In this document: piece after piece, positions 15,826-24,826 of the stretch | Numbering within the stretch: position 1 is the stretch's first letter | How the letters are laid out: each line of letters begins with the position of its first letter | Assembly: GCA_963817335.1 (NCBI GenBank) | Contig: CAWFNX010000001.1 | Span: forward strand, 1,178,001-1,242,000 | DNA length: 64,000 nucleotides | Reading direction: 5' to 3' | From: AV40 sp963817335 | GTDB taxonomy: Bacteria > Verrucomicrobiota > Verrucomicrobiia > Chthoniobacterales > UBA10450 | Notes under the pieces: model-generated | What the model was told of the DNA's origin: nothing | The model's database searches: none | Seen by the model: the letters and a program-made list of their open reading frames with translations, nothing else | Program-made: the position numbers and the translations under genes

Positions 15826-16584
15826 TCAATAAATCCTGCCTGCTACGGCGTGGCCGTCATCGGAATCTCGCCGGCCACCCGCTGCAACTGAAGCGCAGTT
15901 TCTTTTGGCAGAATCACCGTAATAACTCGATCCCATCGGCGAAGCGTTGAACATTGCGCGAAATAACACCGCGGCCGCGAGATAAGTTCCGGCCGGGGAT
16001 GGATGCTGCGTTCCATCGAGTAGTCGAATTTCCGGAGCAATCCGTTGGGCCCGTTCCCACGCGACACCAATCGGCGCCAGTGTCGCTCCGGTCTCCTTGG
16101 CCAGCGTCGCATAGGCCGAATCCAATCGCGCTTGCATCGCCGCTGGCGATCCGCCGGACGTTGGTTCTTTGTAATAAGGGTCGCTGGCCGGACGCGCCCA
16201 AGTCTCAAATAGCACTGTCGTGGCGCCAACGCGATCGGCCTCGGCCTTGAATAGCGCAGCGGACCGCGAAAAACTCTGCGGAGCGAGCAGCGGCTCAATG
16301 CTCTGGCCTTGCAGCACCAGGAACTTCGGACGCTTCTCGCGCAATACGGCGACCGCCTGTCCGTGTTTCCAGTGATCGTAAAGAAAGGCGCCGCTGGGCG
16401 TGATTGATGTGACCTCGACCTCGACGTGTAACGATGAACTCGCTGTGAGTTTTCTGAACGTGGTCGGCAAATCGTTCATGTAAGTCAGACTGTTTCCGAC
16501 AAACAAAACCAAGACGCCTGATGCGGCAGCGATCTTCGCGGCAAATCCAAAAGCGACCGCCAGCGTTATTTTTCGACGCAACAT
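15826..16584 (-). CDS. Exported SGNH-hydrolase-like protein
   Basis: About 252 residues from the ATG at 16584 (MLRRKITLAVAFGF), which gives a clean signal peptide; a longer frame to 16602 is less likely. Block I is VLFVGNSLTYMNDLP, with Ser as nucleophile within GNS. The C-terminal catalytic pair is in DGTQHPSPAGTYLAA (Asp and His). This is the arrangement of SGNH/GDSL esterases that act on sugar acetyl groups or lipids in the periplasm. Substrate unknown. Confidence 0.85.
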   Translation of the reverse strand: MLRRKITLAVAFGFAAKIAAASGVLVLFVGNSLTYMNDLPTTFRKLTASSSLHVEVEVTSITPSGAFLYDHWKHGQAVAVLREKRPKFLVLQGQSIEPLLAPQSFSRSAALFKAEADRVGATTVLFETWARPASDPYYKEPTSGGSPAAMQARLDSAYATLAKETGATLAPIGVAWERAQRIAPEIRLLDGTQHPSPAGTYLAAAVLFRAMFNASPMGSSYYGDSAKRNCASVAAGGRRDSDDGHAVAGRIY

Positions 16585-16625
16585 CGTGCACCAACGTCGC
16601 AAGAGCTGTGCCGGTTATCTAGTTT

Positions 16626-17018
16626 CTACCGCATCCCGCTGTCACATCGCCATTCAACTTTCGTTAATTGCCCGGCGAGGACGTTGACCTCGAACGGTCC
16701 GTAACGGCCGATTCCTTTTTGCCACCCTTTGCGCATTACTGAGTAATGGCCGGGCGCCAACGTGACTCTGAAACGGCCTTGCTCGTCCGTGGCAAACTCG
16801 GCGACTGTTCCGGTTTCGTTTGAGACGACAAAGGGCATATTAGCCAACGGTCGCGAACTCTCCTCGCCAACCCGGACCGGTCCGCCGTGACTTGGAGACA
16901 TGGTTATGATGCCTTCAATTCCTGTTTCAGCTTGGGGCATGGGCGTCGGTGATGGTTGGGCGTAGCAAAAACCGGCAAGCGCCAGGAAACTGACTACACT
17001 AAAGCGCGTTGCCGGCAT
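16626..17018 (-). CDS. Exported protein with carboxypeptidase-regulatory-like fold
   Basis: 130 residues from the ATG at 17018, which begins a signal peptide (ATRFSVVSFLALAGFCYAQ). The frame is open upstream to 17237, but that part overlaps obg antisense and reads as low-complexity Pro/Arg. The mature part has GIEGIITMSPSHGGP, ANMPFVVSNETGTVAEFATDEQGRF and LAPGHYSV, the beta-sandwich signature of carboxypeptidase regulatory-like domains. Likely a periplasmic or surface protein; role unknown. Divergent from obg. Confidence 0.75.
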   Translation of the reverse strand: MPATRFSVVSFLALAGFCYAQPSPTPMPQAETGIEGIITMSPSHGGPVRVGEESSRPLANMPFVVSNETGTVAEFATDEQGRFRVTLAPGHYSVMRKGWQKGIGRYGPFEVNVLAGQLTKVEWRCDSGMR

Positions 17019-17067
17019 GGAGGGTTCGACGCCTAAGTGCGGCAATTGTTTAACTAAAAAATAAGAA

Positions 17068-18099
17068 ATGTTTGTCGATCGGATCAAAGTTTTTGCGCAG
17101 GCGGGAAGCGGAGGACGTGGCTCAGTCAGCTTTCGGCGCGAGAAGTTTGTACCGAAAGGGGGGCCGGATGGTGGCGACGGGGGCCGCGGCGGAAACGTGA
17201 TTCTTCGAGCCGACCGCCACGTCGATAACCTTTCCAATCTCTTCTACGAGCCGATCATCAAGGCGAAAAACGGTGGCAACGGAATGGGAAAGAAGATGTA
17301 TGGCCGCTCCGCGCCGAACAAAATCGTCAAAGTCCCGGTGGGAACAATTGTCTGGAAGGATGAAGGAGGAGGGATGAGGGATGAAAAGAAAGGTGAGACC
17401 CAAGAGCCTTCAACCTTTCCTATCGTAGATCTCACTCGCGATGAGCAGGAATTCCTTCTGTGTGAAGGCGGCGCAGGCGGCAAAGGCAATGTTCATTTCA
17501 AGAGTTCGCGGAATCGCGCGCCGCGCCAATACACTGAGGGCGGGGAAGGCGAGCACGGCCACTTCATATTGGAACTGCGCACCATCGCCGACGCAGGATT
17601 GATTGGTTATCCGAATGCCGGGAAATCGACGCTCCTTCGAAAAATCTCAGCCGCGCGACCGAAAGTCGCCCCGTATCCATTTACCACGTTGCATCCAATC
17701 ATCGGTGTGGTTGAACTTTCAGAATACCGTCGAATGACAATCGCGGATATCCCTGGATTGATTGAAGGCGCGCACAAAGGCGTCGGGCTGGGGCACGAAT
17801 TTCTACGGCACATTACTCGTTGCCGGATCTTTTTGTTTGTAGTCGACGCTGCCGGCAGCGAAGGGCGAAATCCGCTCGAGGATATTCAGAATTTGCGGCG
17901 CGAACTTGACCTCTACGATTCGCGATTATCGGAGCGGCCGTGGTTTATTGTCGCAAACAAAATGGACCTGGCAGACGGCAGAGAAAATGTGAAAAGCATG
18001 CGTAAGAAATTCCCGAAGGTCGACATCGTGCCAATCTCTGCGATGAAAGGCGAAGGGATCGACGAATTGAGGCAAAAACTGTCTGAATGGCTCGATTAA
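17068..18099 (+). CDS. obg: GTPase Obg (ribosome assembly)
   Basis: A 343-residue conserved GTPase that acts in large-subunit ribosome maturation and stress signalling. The N-terminal glycine-rich Obg fold (SGGRGSVSFRREKFVPKGGP) is followed by the G domain: GYPNAGKSTLL, DIPGLIEGAHKGVGLG and NKMDLAD. An insertion of about 15 residues (DEGGGMRDEKKGETQEPS) sits in the Obg domain where most homologues have a short turn. It is encoded by purine-rich repeat-like DNA at 17359-17392. There is no C-terminal OCT extension. Confidence 0.96.
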   Translation: MFVDRIKVFAQAGSGGRGSVSFRREKFVPKGGPDGGDGGRGGNVILRADRHVDNLSNLFYEPIIKAKNGGNGMGKKMYGRSAPNKIVKVPVGTIVWKDEGGGMRDEKKGETQEPSTFPIVDLTRDEQEFLLCEGGAGGKGNVHFKSSRNRAPRQYTEGGEGEHGHFILELRTIADAGLIGYPNAGKSTLLRKISAARPKVAPYPFTTLHPIIGVVELSEYRRMTIADIPGLIEGAHKGVGLGHEFLRHITRCRIFLFVVDAAGSEGRNPLEDIQNLRRELDLYDSRLSERPWFIVANKMDLADGRENVKSMRKKFPKVDIVPISAMKGEGIDELRQKLSEWLD

Positions 18100-18251
18100 G
18101 AACGGATACGACCAAAGTCCAAGGTTCTTCGCTGCACTGGCTTGTTATTCTCGAAAAATAGGCTTTGGTAATCCTCGTCAAGATTCGCTGCCCGATTTCC
18201 GGGCACGGGAGATCATGGGGAGGGTACCCGTGACCTTGGCGAGCAACCAAA

Positions 18252-19148
18252 ATGCGCAACCGTTATTTACTGATGTCGGCCCTGGCAAGCAGCGCGCTTC
18301 TTGCCACGTCGTCTTTCGCAGCTGAAGCCGCGCCGGCCGAGCATGCAGGCGTTTCGTTAAAGCCGCAGATGCTGGTCGACTTTGGCCATGGTTTTGGAGT
18401 TACCAATTCCATGCTGGTAACGTGGCTTGTTGCCGGCGCCATAATTATTTTCGCGCAGATTGCCACCCGCAGAATCCAACCAATTCCGGGGGGCATCCAG
18501 AATTTCTGGGAATGGCTGGTGGAAGGCCTTTACAATTTTCTGGAAAACATTATCGGCCGCGACCTGGTAAGGAAGGGGTTTTGGTATTTTGCTACGATTT
18601 TCATTTTTATTTTGTTCGTGAACTGGTTGGGGCTGATTCCGGGAATCGGAACCGTCGGTTGGGGCAATTACGACGCCGCCGGGAACTTTCATATCAGTCG
18701 GCCGCTATTTCGCGGCGGGAATGCGGATTTGAATATGACGACTGCCATGTCGGCGGTTTTTTTCGTGATGTGGTTTGTCTGGGCAATCCAGGCAAACGGC
18801 GTCGGCGGATTCCTGAAACACTTGTTCGGGCCGAAGGGGGAAACCACCGGAATCATAAAGGTCCTCATGATCGTGATCTTCTTCGCGGTCGGTTGGCTCG
18901 AGGTGATTTCGATCCTGTTCCGTCCGATCGCGCTCAGTTTCCGATTGTTCGGAAACATCTACGCGGGCGAGAGCATTCTGGAGGCGATGTCCACCATGGT
19001 TCCGTGGCTTTCACCGATTCTGCCGATCCCGTTTTATTTTTTGGAAGTGCTTGTTGGATTTGTCCAAGCGCTCGTTTTCATGCTGTTAACAGCGGTTTTC
19101 ACAATGTTGATTGCGGAACACCAGGAGGAACCGGAACACGCACACTGA
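18252..19148 (+). CDS. atpB: ATP synthase F0 subunit a
   Basis: The membrane stator subunit that forms the proton half-channels against the c ring. The 298 residues begin with a signal-like hydrophobic segment (LLMSALASSALLATSSFA), followed by about five TM helices. The essential arginine lies in SFRLFGNIYAGE. The C-terminal helix has FVQALVFMLLTAVFTMLIAEH. First gene of the operon atpBEFHAGDC; atpI is not present upstream. A hairpin-forming GCCCGATTTCCGGGC lies at about 18190 in the leader between obg and atpB. Confidence 0.96.
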   Translation: MRNRYLLMSALASSALLATSSFAAEAAPAEHAGVSLKPQMLVDFGHGFGVTNSMLVTWLVAGAIIIFAQIATRRIQPIPGGIQNFWEWLVEGLYNFLENIIGRDLVRKGFWYFATIFIFILFVNWLGLIPGIGTVGWGNYDAAGNFHISRPLFRGGNADLNMTTAMSAVFFVMWFVWAIQANGVGGFLKHLFGPKGETTGIIKVLMIVIFFAVGWLEVISILFRPIALSFRLFGNIYAGESILEAMSTMVPWLSPILPIPFYFLEVLVGFVQALVFMLLTAVFTMLIAEHQEEPEHAH

Positions 19149-19197
19149 TTTTTCGGCGATCTCATGACGAGATCCCAAAACCAACTAACAAAAAAAT

Positions 19198-19410
19198 ATG
19201 ATACTACCAATACTAGCAGAACTGAGCGGAAGCATTCACGTCGGGCTTGCCGCGATGGGCGTCGGAATCGGAATCGGTTTGACCGGCTTGGGGATGACCA
19301 GCGCGGTCGGCCGCAATCCGGGCGCTTTCACGCAAGTGCTCGTGCACGGAATTCTCGCCATCGCGTTGACCGAGGCGATCGTATTCTACGCGTTGTATCT
19401 CGTTCACTAA
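19198..19410 (+). CDS. atpE: ATP synthase F0 subunit c
   Basis: A 70-residue two-helix proteolipid forming the rotor ring. The ion-binding carboxylate is Glu59 in IALTEAIVFYAL, and the polar loop is RNPGAF. Helix 1 (GVGIGIGLTGLGM) lacks the glutamine, and helix 2 lacks the Glu-Ser/Thr pair, of sodium-binding rings, so protons are the likely coupling ion. It lies 49 bases after atpB. Confidence 0.95.
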   Translation: MILPILAELSGSIHVGLAAMGVGIGIGLTGLGMTSAVGRNPGAFTQVLVHGILAIALTEAIVFYALYLVH

Positions 19411-19451
19411 ATTAACCGGGAGGCAATCGGTTTGCGCCCGAGTTTTAGATT

Positions 19452-19994
19452 ATGAATTTGATAATTGCCGCCGCCAGCGGAGGCATCACCGACATCTTGC
19501 GTGAAACAGCTGATACCTTCGGCTGGAACTGGAAACTCTTTCTGTCGCAGGTCATCAGCTTCTGCATTGTCGCGTTTCTTCTCCGCCGCTTCGCCTACAA
19601 ACCGATCCTGGCCATTCTCGAAGATCGCCGGCGAAAAATTGAAGAGGGCCAGCTCAATGCGGAGAAAATTCGCAAACAACTCGCCGAATCAGAAAAGCGC
19701 TACCAGGAAATAATTTCCAAGGCGAATGACGACGCCCAAAAGATGATTGATGAAGCGCGCCAAAGCGCGGCGCATCTGTCTGAGCGCAAACAACAGGAAG
19801 CAATTACGGCTGCCGAGCAAATTGTCGCCAAAGCGAAAGAAGCAGCGGCCCTCGAGCACGAACGTCAGATGCAGGCGTTGAAACGTGAGCTCGGTCATCT
19901 GGTGGTCGAGACGACCGCGAAGGTTACCGGCAAAGTGCTGACGGCTGATGATCAAAAACGCTTGCAGGAAGAAGCCGCGCGCCAGGTTGCCTGA
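19452..19994 (+). CDS. atpF: ATP synthase F0 subunit b
   Basis: 180 residues: one N-terminal TM (LFLSQVISFCIVAFLLRRF) and then a long charged helix (KIEEGQLNAEKIRKQLAESE onward) forming the peripheral stalk that ties subunit a to F1. A single b gene is present. Its stop codon overlaps the atpH start (TGATG). Confidence 0.95.
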   Translation: MNLIIAAASGGITDILRETADTFGWNWKLFLSQVISFCIVAFLLRRFAYKPILAILEDRRRKIEEGQLNAEKIRKQLAESEKRYQEIISKANDDAQKMIDEARQSAAHLSERKQQEAITAAEQIVAKAKEAAALEHERQMQALKRELGHLVVETTAKVTGKVLTADDQKRLQEEAARQVA

Positions 19995-20386
19995 TGAAAC
20001 TCAATAAAGAGATCCGTCGACGTTCGCGCGAGATGTTGCGCGCTAGTTTTAGTGACGCTCAGCTCGACAACGGAAAAATTGCGACCGTCGTGGAATCGCT
20101 GGTGACCAAGAAGCCGCGGCGTTATATCGACGTGTTGCAGCATTACAAACGTCTGCTGCGGCTGGAGATTGAAAAGCGGCACGCGCGAATCGAAACCGCA
20201 GTGAAACTGGACTCTGAGACATCGAAGCAAATCGTTGGTCGATTAAAACGAAAATACGGCAACGATTTGACGACTGAATTTACCGTCGATCCAGCCCTCC
20301 TCGGAGGATTGCGGGTGCGGGTGGGTAGCGATGTCTGGGACGGAACTTTGCGCGACCGATTGGAACGGCTTCAACAACAACTTTAA
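19994..20386 (+). CDS. atpH: ATP synthase F1 subunit delta (short form)
   Basis: 130 residues against about 175-185 in most bacteria. The C-terminal part is recognisable (RLKRKYGNDLTTEFTVDPALLGGLRVRVGSDVWDGTLRDRLERL). The N-terminal six-helix domain that binds the top of F1 is shortened to roughly 80 residues. The position between atpF (overlapping by one base) and atpA confirms identity. The shortening may be lineage-specific. Confidence 0.9.
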   Translation: MKLNKEIRRRSREMLRASFSDAQLDNGKIATVVESLVTKKPRRYIDVLQHYKRLLRLEIEKRHARIETAVKLDSETSKQIVGRLKRKYGNDLTTEFTVDPALLGGLRVRVGSDVWDGTLRDRLERLQQQL

Positions 20387-20434
20387 TCAACCCACCTTCG
20401 CCAAGGCTACGGCGGGCAAGCAAAAACAAAAGAT

Positions 20435-21967
20435 ATGAGCAGCATTCTTGAAGAAATCGAAACGAAAATCGCAGGACTAAAAACATCGACGACCAAGAGC
20501 AACGTCGGCGTTGTCCGCGAAACCGGTGACGGCGTCGCGCGGATTGAGGGTTTGAGCGACGTGATGTTGAACGAAATGATCGAATTCCCGAACGGGGTGT
20601 TCGGACTTGCGTTAAACCTCGAGGAAACCGAAGTCGCCGCCATCTTGCTTGGCGACACCACCAAGGTTGCCGAAGGCTACGAAGCAAAAACCACCGGACG
20701 ACTTTTGTCCGTCCCGGTTGGGAAAGCGCTTTTGGGGCGGGTCGTCAATACGCTTGGTCAACCTTTGGACGACAAGGGACCAATTAAGAGCGAAACGTTT
20801 TACCCGCTGGAGAAAATTGCGCCCGGCGTCATTAAACGAAAAAGCGTCAGTCAGCCCGTCCAAACCGGCATCATGGCAATTGACGCAATGATTCCGATCG
20901 GCCGTGGTCAGCGCGAGCTGATTATCGGCGACCGTTCGACCGGCAAGACGACAATCGCAATCGACACCATCATTAGCCAGGCGCGTTTGAACAAAGCCGC
21001 CGAGGAAGAAGGCGTTAAGGATTATCGGCCTCTTTATTGCATTTACGTCGCGATCGGTCAGAAGAATTCTAACGTCGCTCGGGCACTTGACATTCTCGAA
21101 CGCGAAGGCGCGATGCCTTACACGACGATCATTTCCGCGCCTGCGTCCGATACGGCGACGAACCAATATCTCGCGCCGTTCGCGGGTGCCTCAATGGGCG
21201 AGTGGTTCATGGATAACGGAATGGACGCGCTCATTATTTATGACGATTTGTCGAAACACGCGGTTGCCTATCGGCAGGTTTCGCTGGTTTTGAAGCGTCC
21301 ATCTGGTCGCGAAGCTTATCCGGGCGACGTTTTTTATCTCCATTCGCGTTTGCTCGAACGCGCAGCGCGGGTGAGCGACGAGTTTGGCGGCGGTTCGCTG
21401 ACGGCCTTGCCGATTATCGAGACCCAAGCGGGCGATGTGTCGGCTTACATTCCGACAAACGTCATCTCGATTACCGACGGCCAGATTTATCTCGAGACCG
21501 ACTTGTTCTATCAAGGTGTACGGCCGGCGATCTCGGTGGGTCTCTCGGTCAGCCGGGTCGGTTCCGCTGCCCAGATCAAAGCGATCAAACAAGTCGCGGG
21601 CAAAGTGAAGTTGGACCTCGCGCAATTCCGTGAGTTAGCTGCGTTCTCGCAGTTCGGTTCGGACCTCGATGCCGCAACCAAAGCGCGCCTCGATCGCGGT
21701 CAGCGAATAGTCGAGCTATTCAAGCAAAAGCAATACAATCCGATCCCGGTCGAAGAACAGGTCGCGGTGATCTGGGCGATGCAAAACGGATTCCTCGATG
21801 ATGTTCCGGTCGATCGAGTGAAAGAATTTCAGATCAAGCTGCAAGATTGGCTGCAAACGCGCAAAGAGTCGTTGCTCCGCTCAATCCGCGATAAGAAGCA
21901 GCTCGATCAGGATCTCGAATCGCAGCTTAAGGGCGCGATGCAGGAGTTTAAGACCGCCTGGCATTGA
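20435..21967 (+). CDS. atpA: ATP synthase F1 subunit alpha
   Basis: 510 residues, full length. Non-catalytic nucleotide-binding subunit of F1 with P-loop GDRSTGKT (165-172). Conserved stretches include the N-terminal crown domain (VVRETGDGVARIEGL), LLGRVVNTLGQPLDDKG, and the C-terminal SRVGSAAQIKAIKQVAGK, which ends the alpha/beta signature. Preceded by a 48-base gap after atpH. Confidence 0.98.
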   Translation: MSSILEEIETKIAGLKTSTTKSNVGVVRETGDGVARIEGLSDVMLNEMIEFPNGVFGLALNLEETEVAAILLGDTTKVAEGYEAKTTGRLLSVPVGKALLGRVVNTLGQPLDDKGPIKSETFYPLEKIAPGVIKRKSVSQPVQTGIMAIDAMIPIGRGQRELIIGDRSTGKTTIAIDTIISQARLNKAAEEEGVKDYRPLYCIYVAIGQKNSNVARALDILEREGAMPYTTIISAPASDTATNQYLAPFAGASMGEWFMDNGMDALIIYDDLSKHAVAYRQVSLVLKRPSGREAYPGDVFYLHSRLLERAARVSDEFGGGSLTALPIIETQAGDVSAYIPTNVISITDGQIYLETDLFYQGVRPAISVGLSVSRVGSAAQIKAIKQVAGKVKLDLAQFRELAAFSQFGSDLDAATKARLDRGQRIVELFKQKQYNPIPVEEQVAVIWAMQNGFLDDVPVDRVKEFQIKLQDWLQTRKESLLRSIRDKKQLDQDLESQLKGAMQEFKTAWH

Positions 21968-21984
21968 TTTTTACCTAACGAATA

Positions 21985-22860
21985 ATGGCAAACACGCAGG
22001 ATATACGGCGCCGAATCAAATCGATCCGCAACACGTCGCAAATCACAAAGGCGATGCAAATGGTTGCGGCATCGAAGATGCGCAAATCGCAGCAGCAAGC
22101 GCTGGCCGGGCGACCTTATGCCGCATTGATGAACAGGGTTTTAGTGTCGCTCCAGAAGCGAACCGACCCGCGCTTTCATCCACTCCTGGACGTTCGCGAG
22201 CTGAAGAAGGAGCTGGTCCTCATCATCAGCACGGACAAAGGTCTGGCCGGCGCCCTTAACACGAATCTTTTTCGCGAAGCCGCTGGTTTCGATCAGGCAA
22301 AAACTATCTTTGTCGTCACGGGCAAGAAGGCGCGTCAGTTCGTAGCGCGCACGAAGCGCGAGCTGCTGGCTGACTTCGAATTAAAAGACGCCCCGGGCTT
22401 TGTCGAGACGAAGCCAATTTCGAAATTTTGTCTCGAGAAATTTCTCAATCGCGACGTCGACAAGGTATCCGTGCTTTACACGCATTTCATCAATACGATT
22501 AATCAGAAGCCGGTCATACAAACGCTGCTGCCGATCAGCGCGCTGGAGTTGCCAAAGGGCGAGCGCACCGAGACCGGCACGGATAACGTTGACCCGATGC
22601 TCGGCTATATCTTCGAACCGAACGCGCTTCAGGTTCTCGATATCATGTTGCCGTACTATGTCGAATATCAGGTTTTCCAAATGATCCTGGATGCGCGCGC
22701 GTCCGAGCACAGTGCCCGGATGGTCGCAATGAAAAACGCGACCGACAACGCGCACCAGTTCATCAAGGATCTCACCCTCGAATATAATAAAATGCGCCAG
22801 GCCAGCATCACGACTGAGCTGCTCGAGATCGCGACCGCGCAAATGGCGCTCGGCGGTTAA
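21985..22860 (+). CDS. atpG: ATP synthase F1 subunit gamma
   Basis: 291-residue central rotor shaft. The N-terminal helix has DIRRRIKSIRNTSQITKAMQMVAASKMRK, and the C-terminal helix has NATDNAHQFIKDLTLEYNKMRQASITTELLEI; these two form the coiled coil inside the F1 hexamer. Both end signatures are intact. It lies 17 bases after atpA and 8 before atpD. Confidence 0.97.
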   Translation: MANTQDIRRRIKSIRNTSQITKAMQMVAASKMRKSQQQALAGRPYAALMNRVLVSLQKRTDPRFHPLLDVRELKKELVLIISTDKGLAGALNTNLFREAAGFDQAKTIFVVTGKKARQFVARTKRELLADFELKDAPGFVETKPISKFCLEKFLNRDVDKVSVLYTHFINTINQKPVIQTLLPISALELPKGERTETGTDNVDPMLGYIFEPNALQVLDIMLPYYVEYQVFQMILDARASEHSARMVAMKNATDNAHQFIKDLTLEYNKMRQASITTELLEIATAQMALGG

Positions 22861-22868
22861 ATACATTT

Positions 22869-24278
22869 ATGAATAAAGGAAATATCGTTCAAGTCATCGG
22901 CCCGGTCGTGGACGTGGAGTTCCCCGACGAAAAAAGTCTGCCGAGAATTTATAACGCGCTCGAAATCGAGTACGAGGTCAACGGCAATCCGACCAAGCTG
23001 ACTCTCGAAGTGCAGCAACATCTCGGCGAAAGTTGGGTCCGCTCGATCGCGATGTCTTCGACCGAAGGTTTGAAGCGCGGCATGACCGTGAGCGACACCG
23101 GCGCGCCGATCAGTGTGCCCGTCGGCGAAGGCGTTCTAGGTCGCGTGTTTAATGTGACCGGCGATCCGGTCGACAACCGCGGTCCAGTAAAATTCACCAA
23201 GCGTTATCCAATTCATCGCCCAGCTCCCCAGCTGACCGAGCAGGACACAAAAGTCGAGATTCTCGAGACCGGGATTAAAGTCATCGACTTGATCTGTCCG
23301 TTTTCAAAAGGCGGCAAAGTTGGCGCGTTCGGCGGCGCGGGCGTCGGCAAGACCGTCGTTATCATGGAGTTGATCAACAACATCGCCAAAGGCCACGGTG
23401 GCGTGTCGGTCTTCGCCGGGGTGGGCGAGCGCACCCGCGAGGGCAACGATCTTTATCGCGAAATGAGTGAAGCAGGCGTTATCGACCAGAAGGACCTTTC
23501 CAAATCGAAGGTGGGCATGGTTTACGGCCAGATGAACGAACCTCCCGGCGCGCGTTTGCGCGTCGCGTTGTCGGCGTTGGCCATGACAGAATTCTTCCGG
23601 GACGAACGTAACCAGGACGTTTTGTTGTTCATCGACAACATTTTCCGTTTCTCGCAAGCGGGCTCTGAGGTGTCGGCGCTGCTCGGCCGAACCCCGAGCG
23701 CAGTCGGTTATCAGCCGACGCTTGCCGCCGAAATGGGCGATCTCCAGGAACGAATCACTTCGACCAAAAAAGGCTCGATTACCTCTTTCCAGGCAGTCTA
23801 CGTGCCCGCGGACGACCTGACTGATCCGGCGCCGGCAAACACGTTCGCCCACCTCGATTCAACGATTGTGCTTGAGCGTTCAATCGCCGAGCTCGGAATC
23901 TACCCTGCGGTCGATCCGCTGGCGTCGACGTCGAAGTCGCTTGCCCCGGAGATCGTGGGTGAAGAGCATTACAACGTCGCCCGCGGTGTGCAGCGCGTTC
24001 TACAACGCTATAAAGACTTGCAGGATATCATTGCGATTCTCGGAATGGACGAACTCAGTCCAGAGGACAAACTCACCGTCCATCGCGCACGCAAAATTCA
24101 GCGTTTCCTCAGTCAGCCGTTCACCGTGGCCGAAGTGTTCACCGGGAGCAAAGGTCAATACGTTCCAATCGCTGACACCGTGAAAGGCTTCAAAGAGATT
24201 CTCGAGGGCAAACATGACGACGTGCCGGAAACCAACTTCTACATGAAGGGCAACATCGACACGATCAAGGAATCTTAA
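22869..24278 (+). CDS. atpD: ATP synthase F1 subunit beta
   Basis: 469-residue catalytic subunit. P-loop GGAGVGKT (155-162), catalytic glutamate in GVGERTREGNDLY, the DELSEED-like lever as DELSPEDKLTV, and the signature PAVDPLASTSK. ADP plus phosphate are condensed here, driven by gamma rotation. Confidence 0.98.
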   Translation: MNKGNIVQVIGPVVDVEFPDEKSLPRIYNALEIEYEVNGNPTKLTLEVQQHLGESWVRSIAMSSTEGLKRGMTVSDTGAPISVPVGEGVLGRVFNVTGDPVDNRGPVKFTKRYPIHRPAPQLTEQDTKVEILETGIKVIDLICPFSKGGKVGAFGGAGVGKTVVIMELINNIAKGHGGVSVFAGVGERTREGNDLYREMSEAGVIDQKDLSKSKVGMVYGQMNEPPGARLRVALSALAMTEFFRDERNQDVLLFIDNIFRFSQAGSEVSALLGRTPSAVGYQPTLAAEMGDLQERITSTKKGSITSFQAVYVPADDLTDPAPANTFAHLDSTIVLERSIAELGIYPAVDPLASTSKSLAPEIVGEEHYNVARGVQRVLQRYKDLQDIIAILGMDELSPEDKLTVHRARKIQRFLSQPFTVAEVFTGSKGQYVPIADTVKGFKEILEGKHDDVPETNFYMKGNIDTIKES

Positions 24279-24314
24279 TCGTTAAATGGCTAAATCGTTA
24301 AATCGTTAAATCGG
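24277..24314. repeat. AAATCGTT tandem repeat between atpD and atpC
   Basis: Five near-identical units of AATCGTTA / AATGGCTA / AATCGTTA / AATCGTTA / AATCGG start at the atpD stop codon and end eight bases before the atpC ATG. The unit length is 8 bases. No ribosome-binding site for atpC is seen within it beyond GGAAA. Confidence 0.75.
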
Positions 24315-24318
24315 AAAT

Positions 24319-24729
24319 ATGGCAGCCACGTTGAAGCTCGAGATCGTTACGCCCGAGGAAAAAATTTATTCCGAGGACGTTGAGATGGTCACATTGCCCG
24401 GGTCGGAGGGCGAACTCGGAGTTTATCCAAACCACGTGCCGGTGCTAACTGCGCTGAAGCCCGGCGAGCTCCGAATCGTCAAGGATGGGCGCCAAACCGC
24501 GATGGCTATTGGCGAAGGCTTTGTCGAGATTAAAGCTAATGGCGTTTCGATTTTGACCGACATGGCGCTGCAGGCCGAGAAAATCGATATTGAGGCGGCC
24601 GAGAAAGCGGTCGCGCGTGCGCAAGCGGCGATGAAAGAAGATCAGACTCCGGAGCAACTCGTGGCCATTCAGGCCTCGTTGCAAAAGGCCCTGACTCAAC
24701 TCCACGTCCGCCGTCGTCATCACAGCTAA
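24319..24729 (+). CDS. atpC: ATP synthase F1 subunit epsilon
   Basis: 136 residues. The N-terminal beta-sandwich (LEIVTPEEKIYSEDVEMVTLPGSEGELGVYPNHVP) binds gamma and the c ring. The C-terminal helical pair (EAAEKAVARAQAAMKED) is the regulatory part that can inhibit ATP hydrolysis. Last gene of the operon. Confidence 0.96.
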   Translation: MAATLKLEIVTPEEKIYSEDVEMVTLPGSEGELGVYPNHVPVLTALKPGELRIVKDGRQTAMAIGEGFVEIKANGVSILTDMALQAEKIDIEAAEKAVARAQAAMKEDQTPEQLVAIQASLQKALTQLHVRRRHHS

Positions 24730-24741
24730 TGTCTGGGGAGC

Positions 24742-24799
24742 GCACGCGCCTCGCGTGCAAACGCCAGTCCGGCTCGGACCGATCGCGCCCTCGCGATCG
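24742..24799. repeat. Triple-hairpin GC-rich palindromic element
   Basis: Three adjacent hairpins: GCACGCG/CGCGTGC (24742-24758), GTCC/GGAC (24767-24779) and CGATCGCG/CGCGATCG (24780-24799). It lies between atpC and lpxI. It could attenuate read-through from the atp operon or be another member of the interspersed palindromic repeats; no T-run follows. Confidence 0.6.
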
Positions 24800-24826
24800 T
24801 GGACTTTTTCTGCTACAAGAGAGCAA

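Noticed and set aside
18100..18250. Possible regulatory RNA in the atpB leader
   Set aside because: One short hairpin (GCCCGATTTCCGGGC) is visible but no T-run or larger fold, and it may simply be a stem in the leader.
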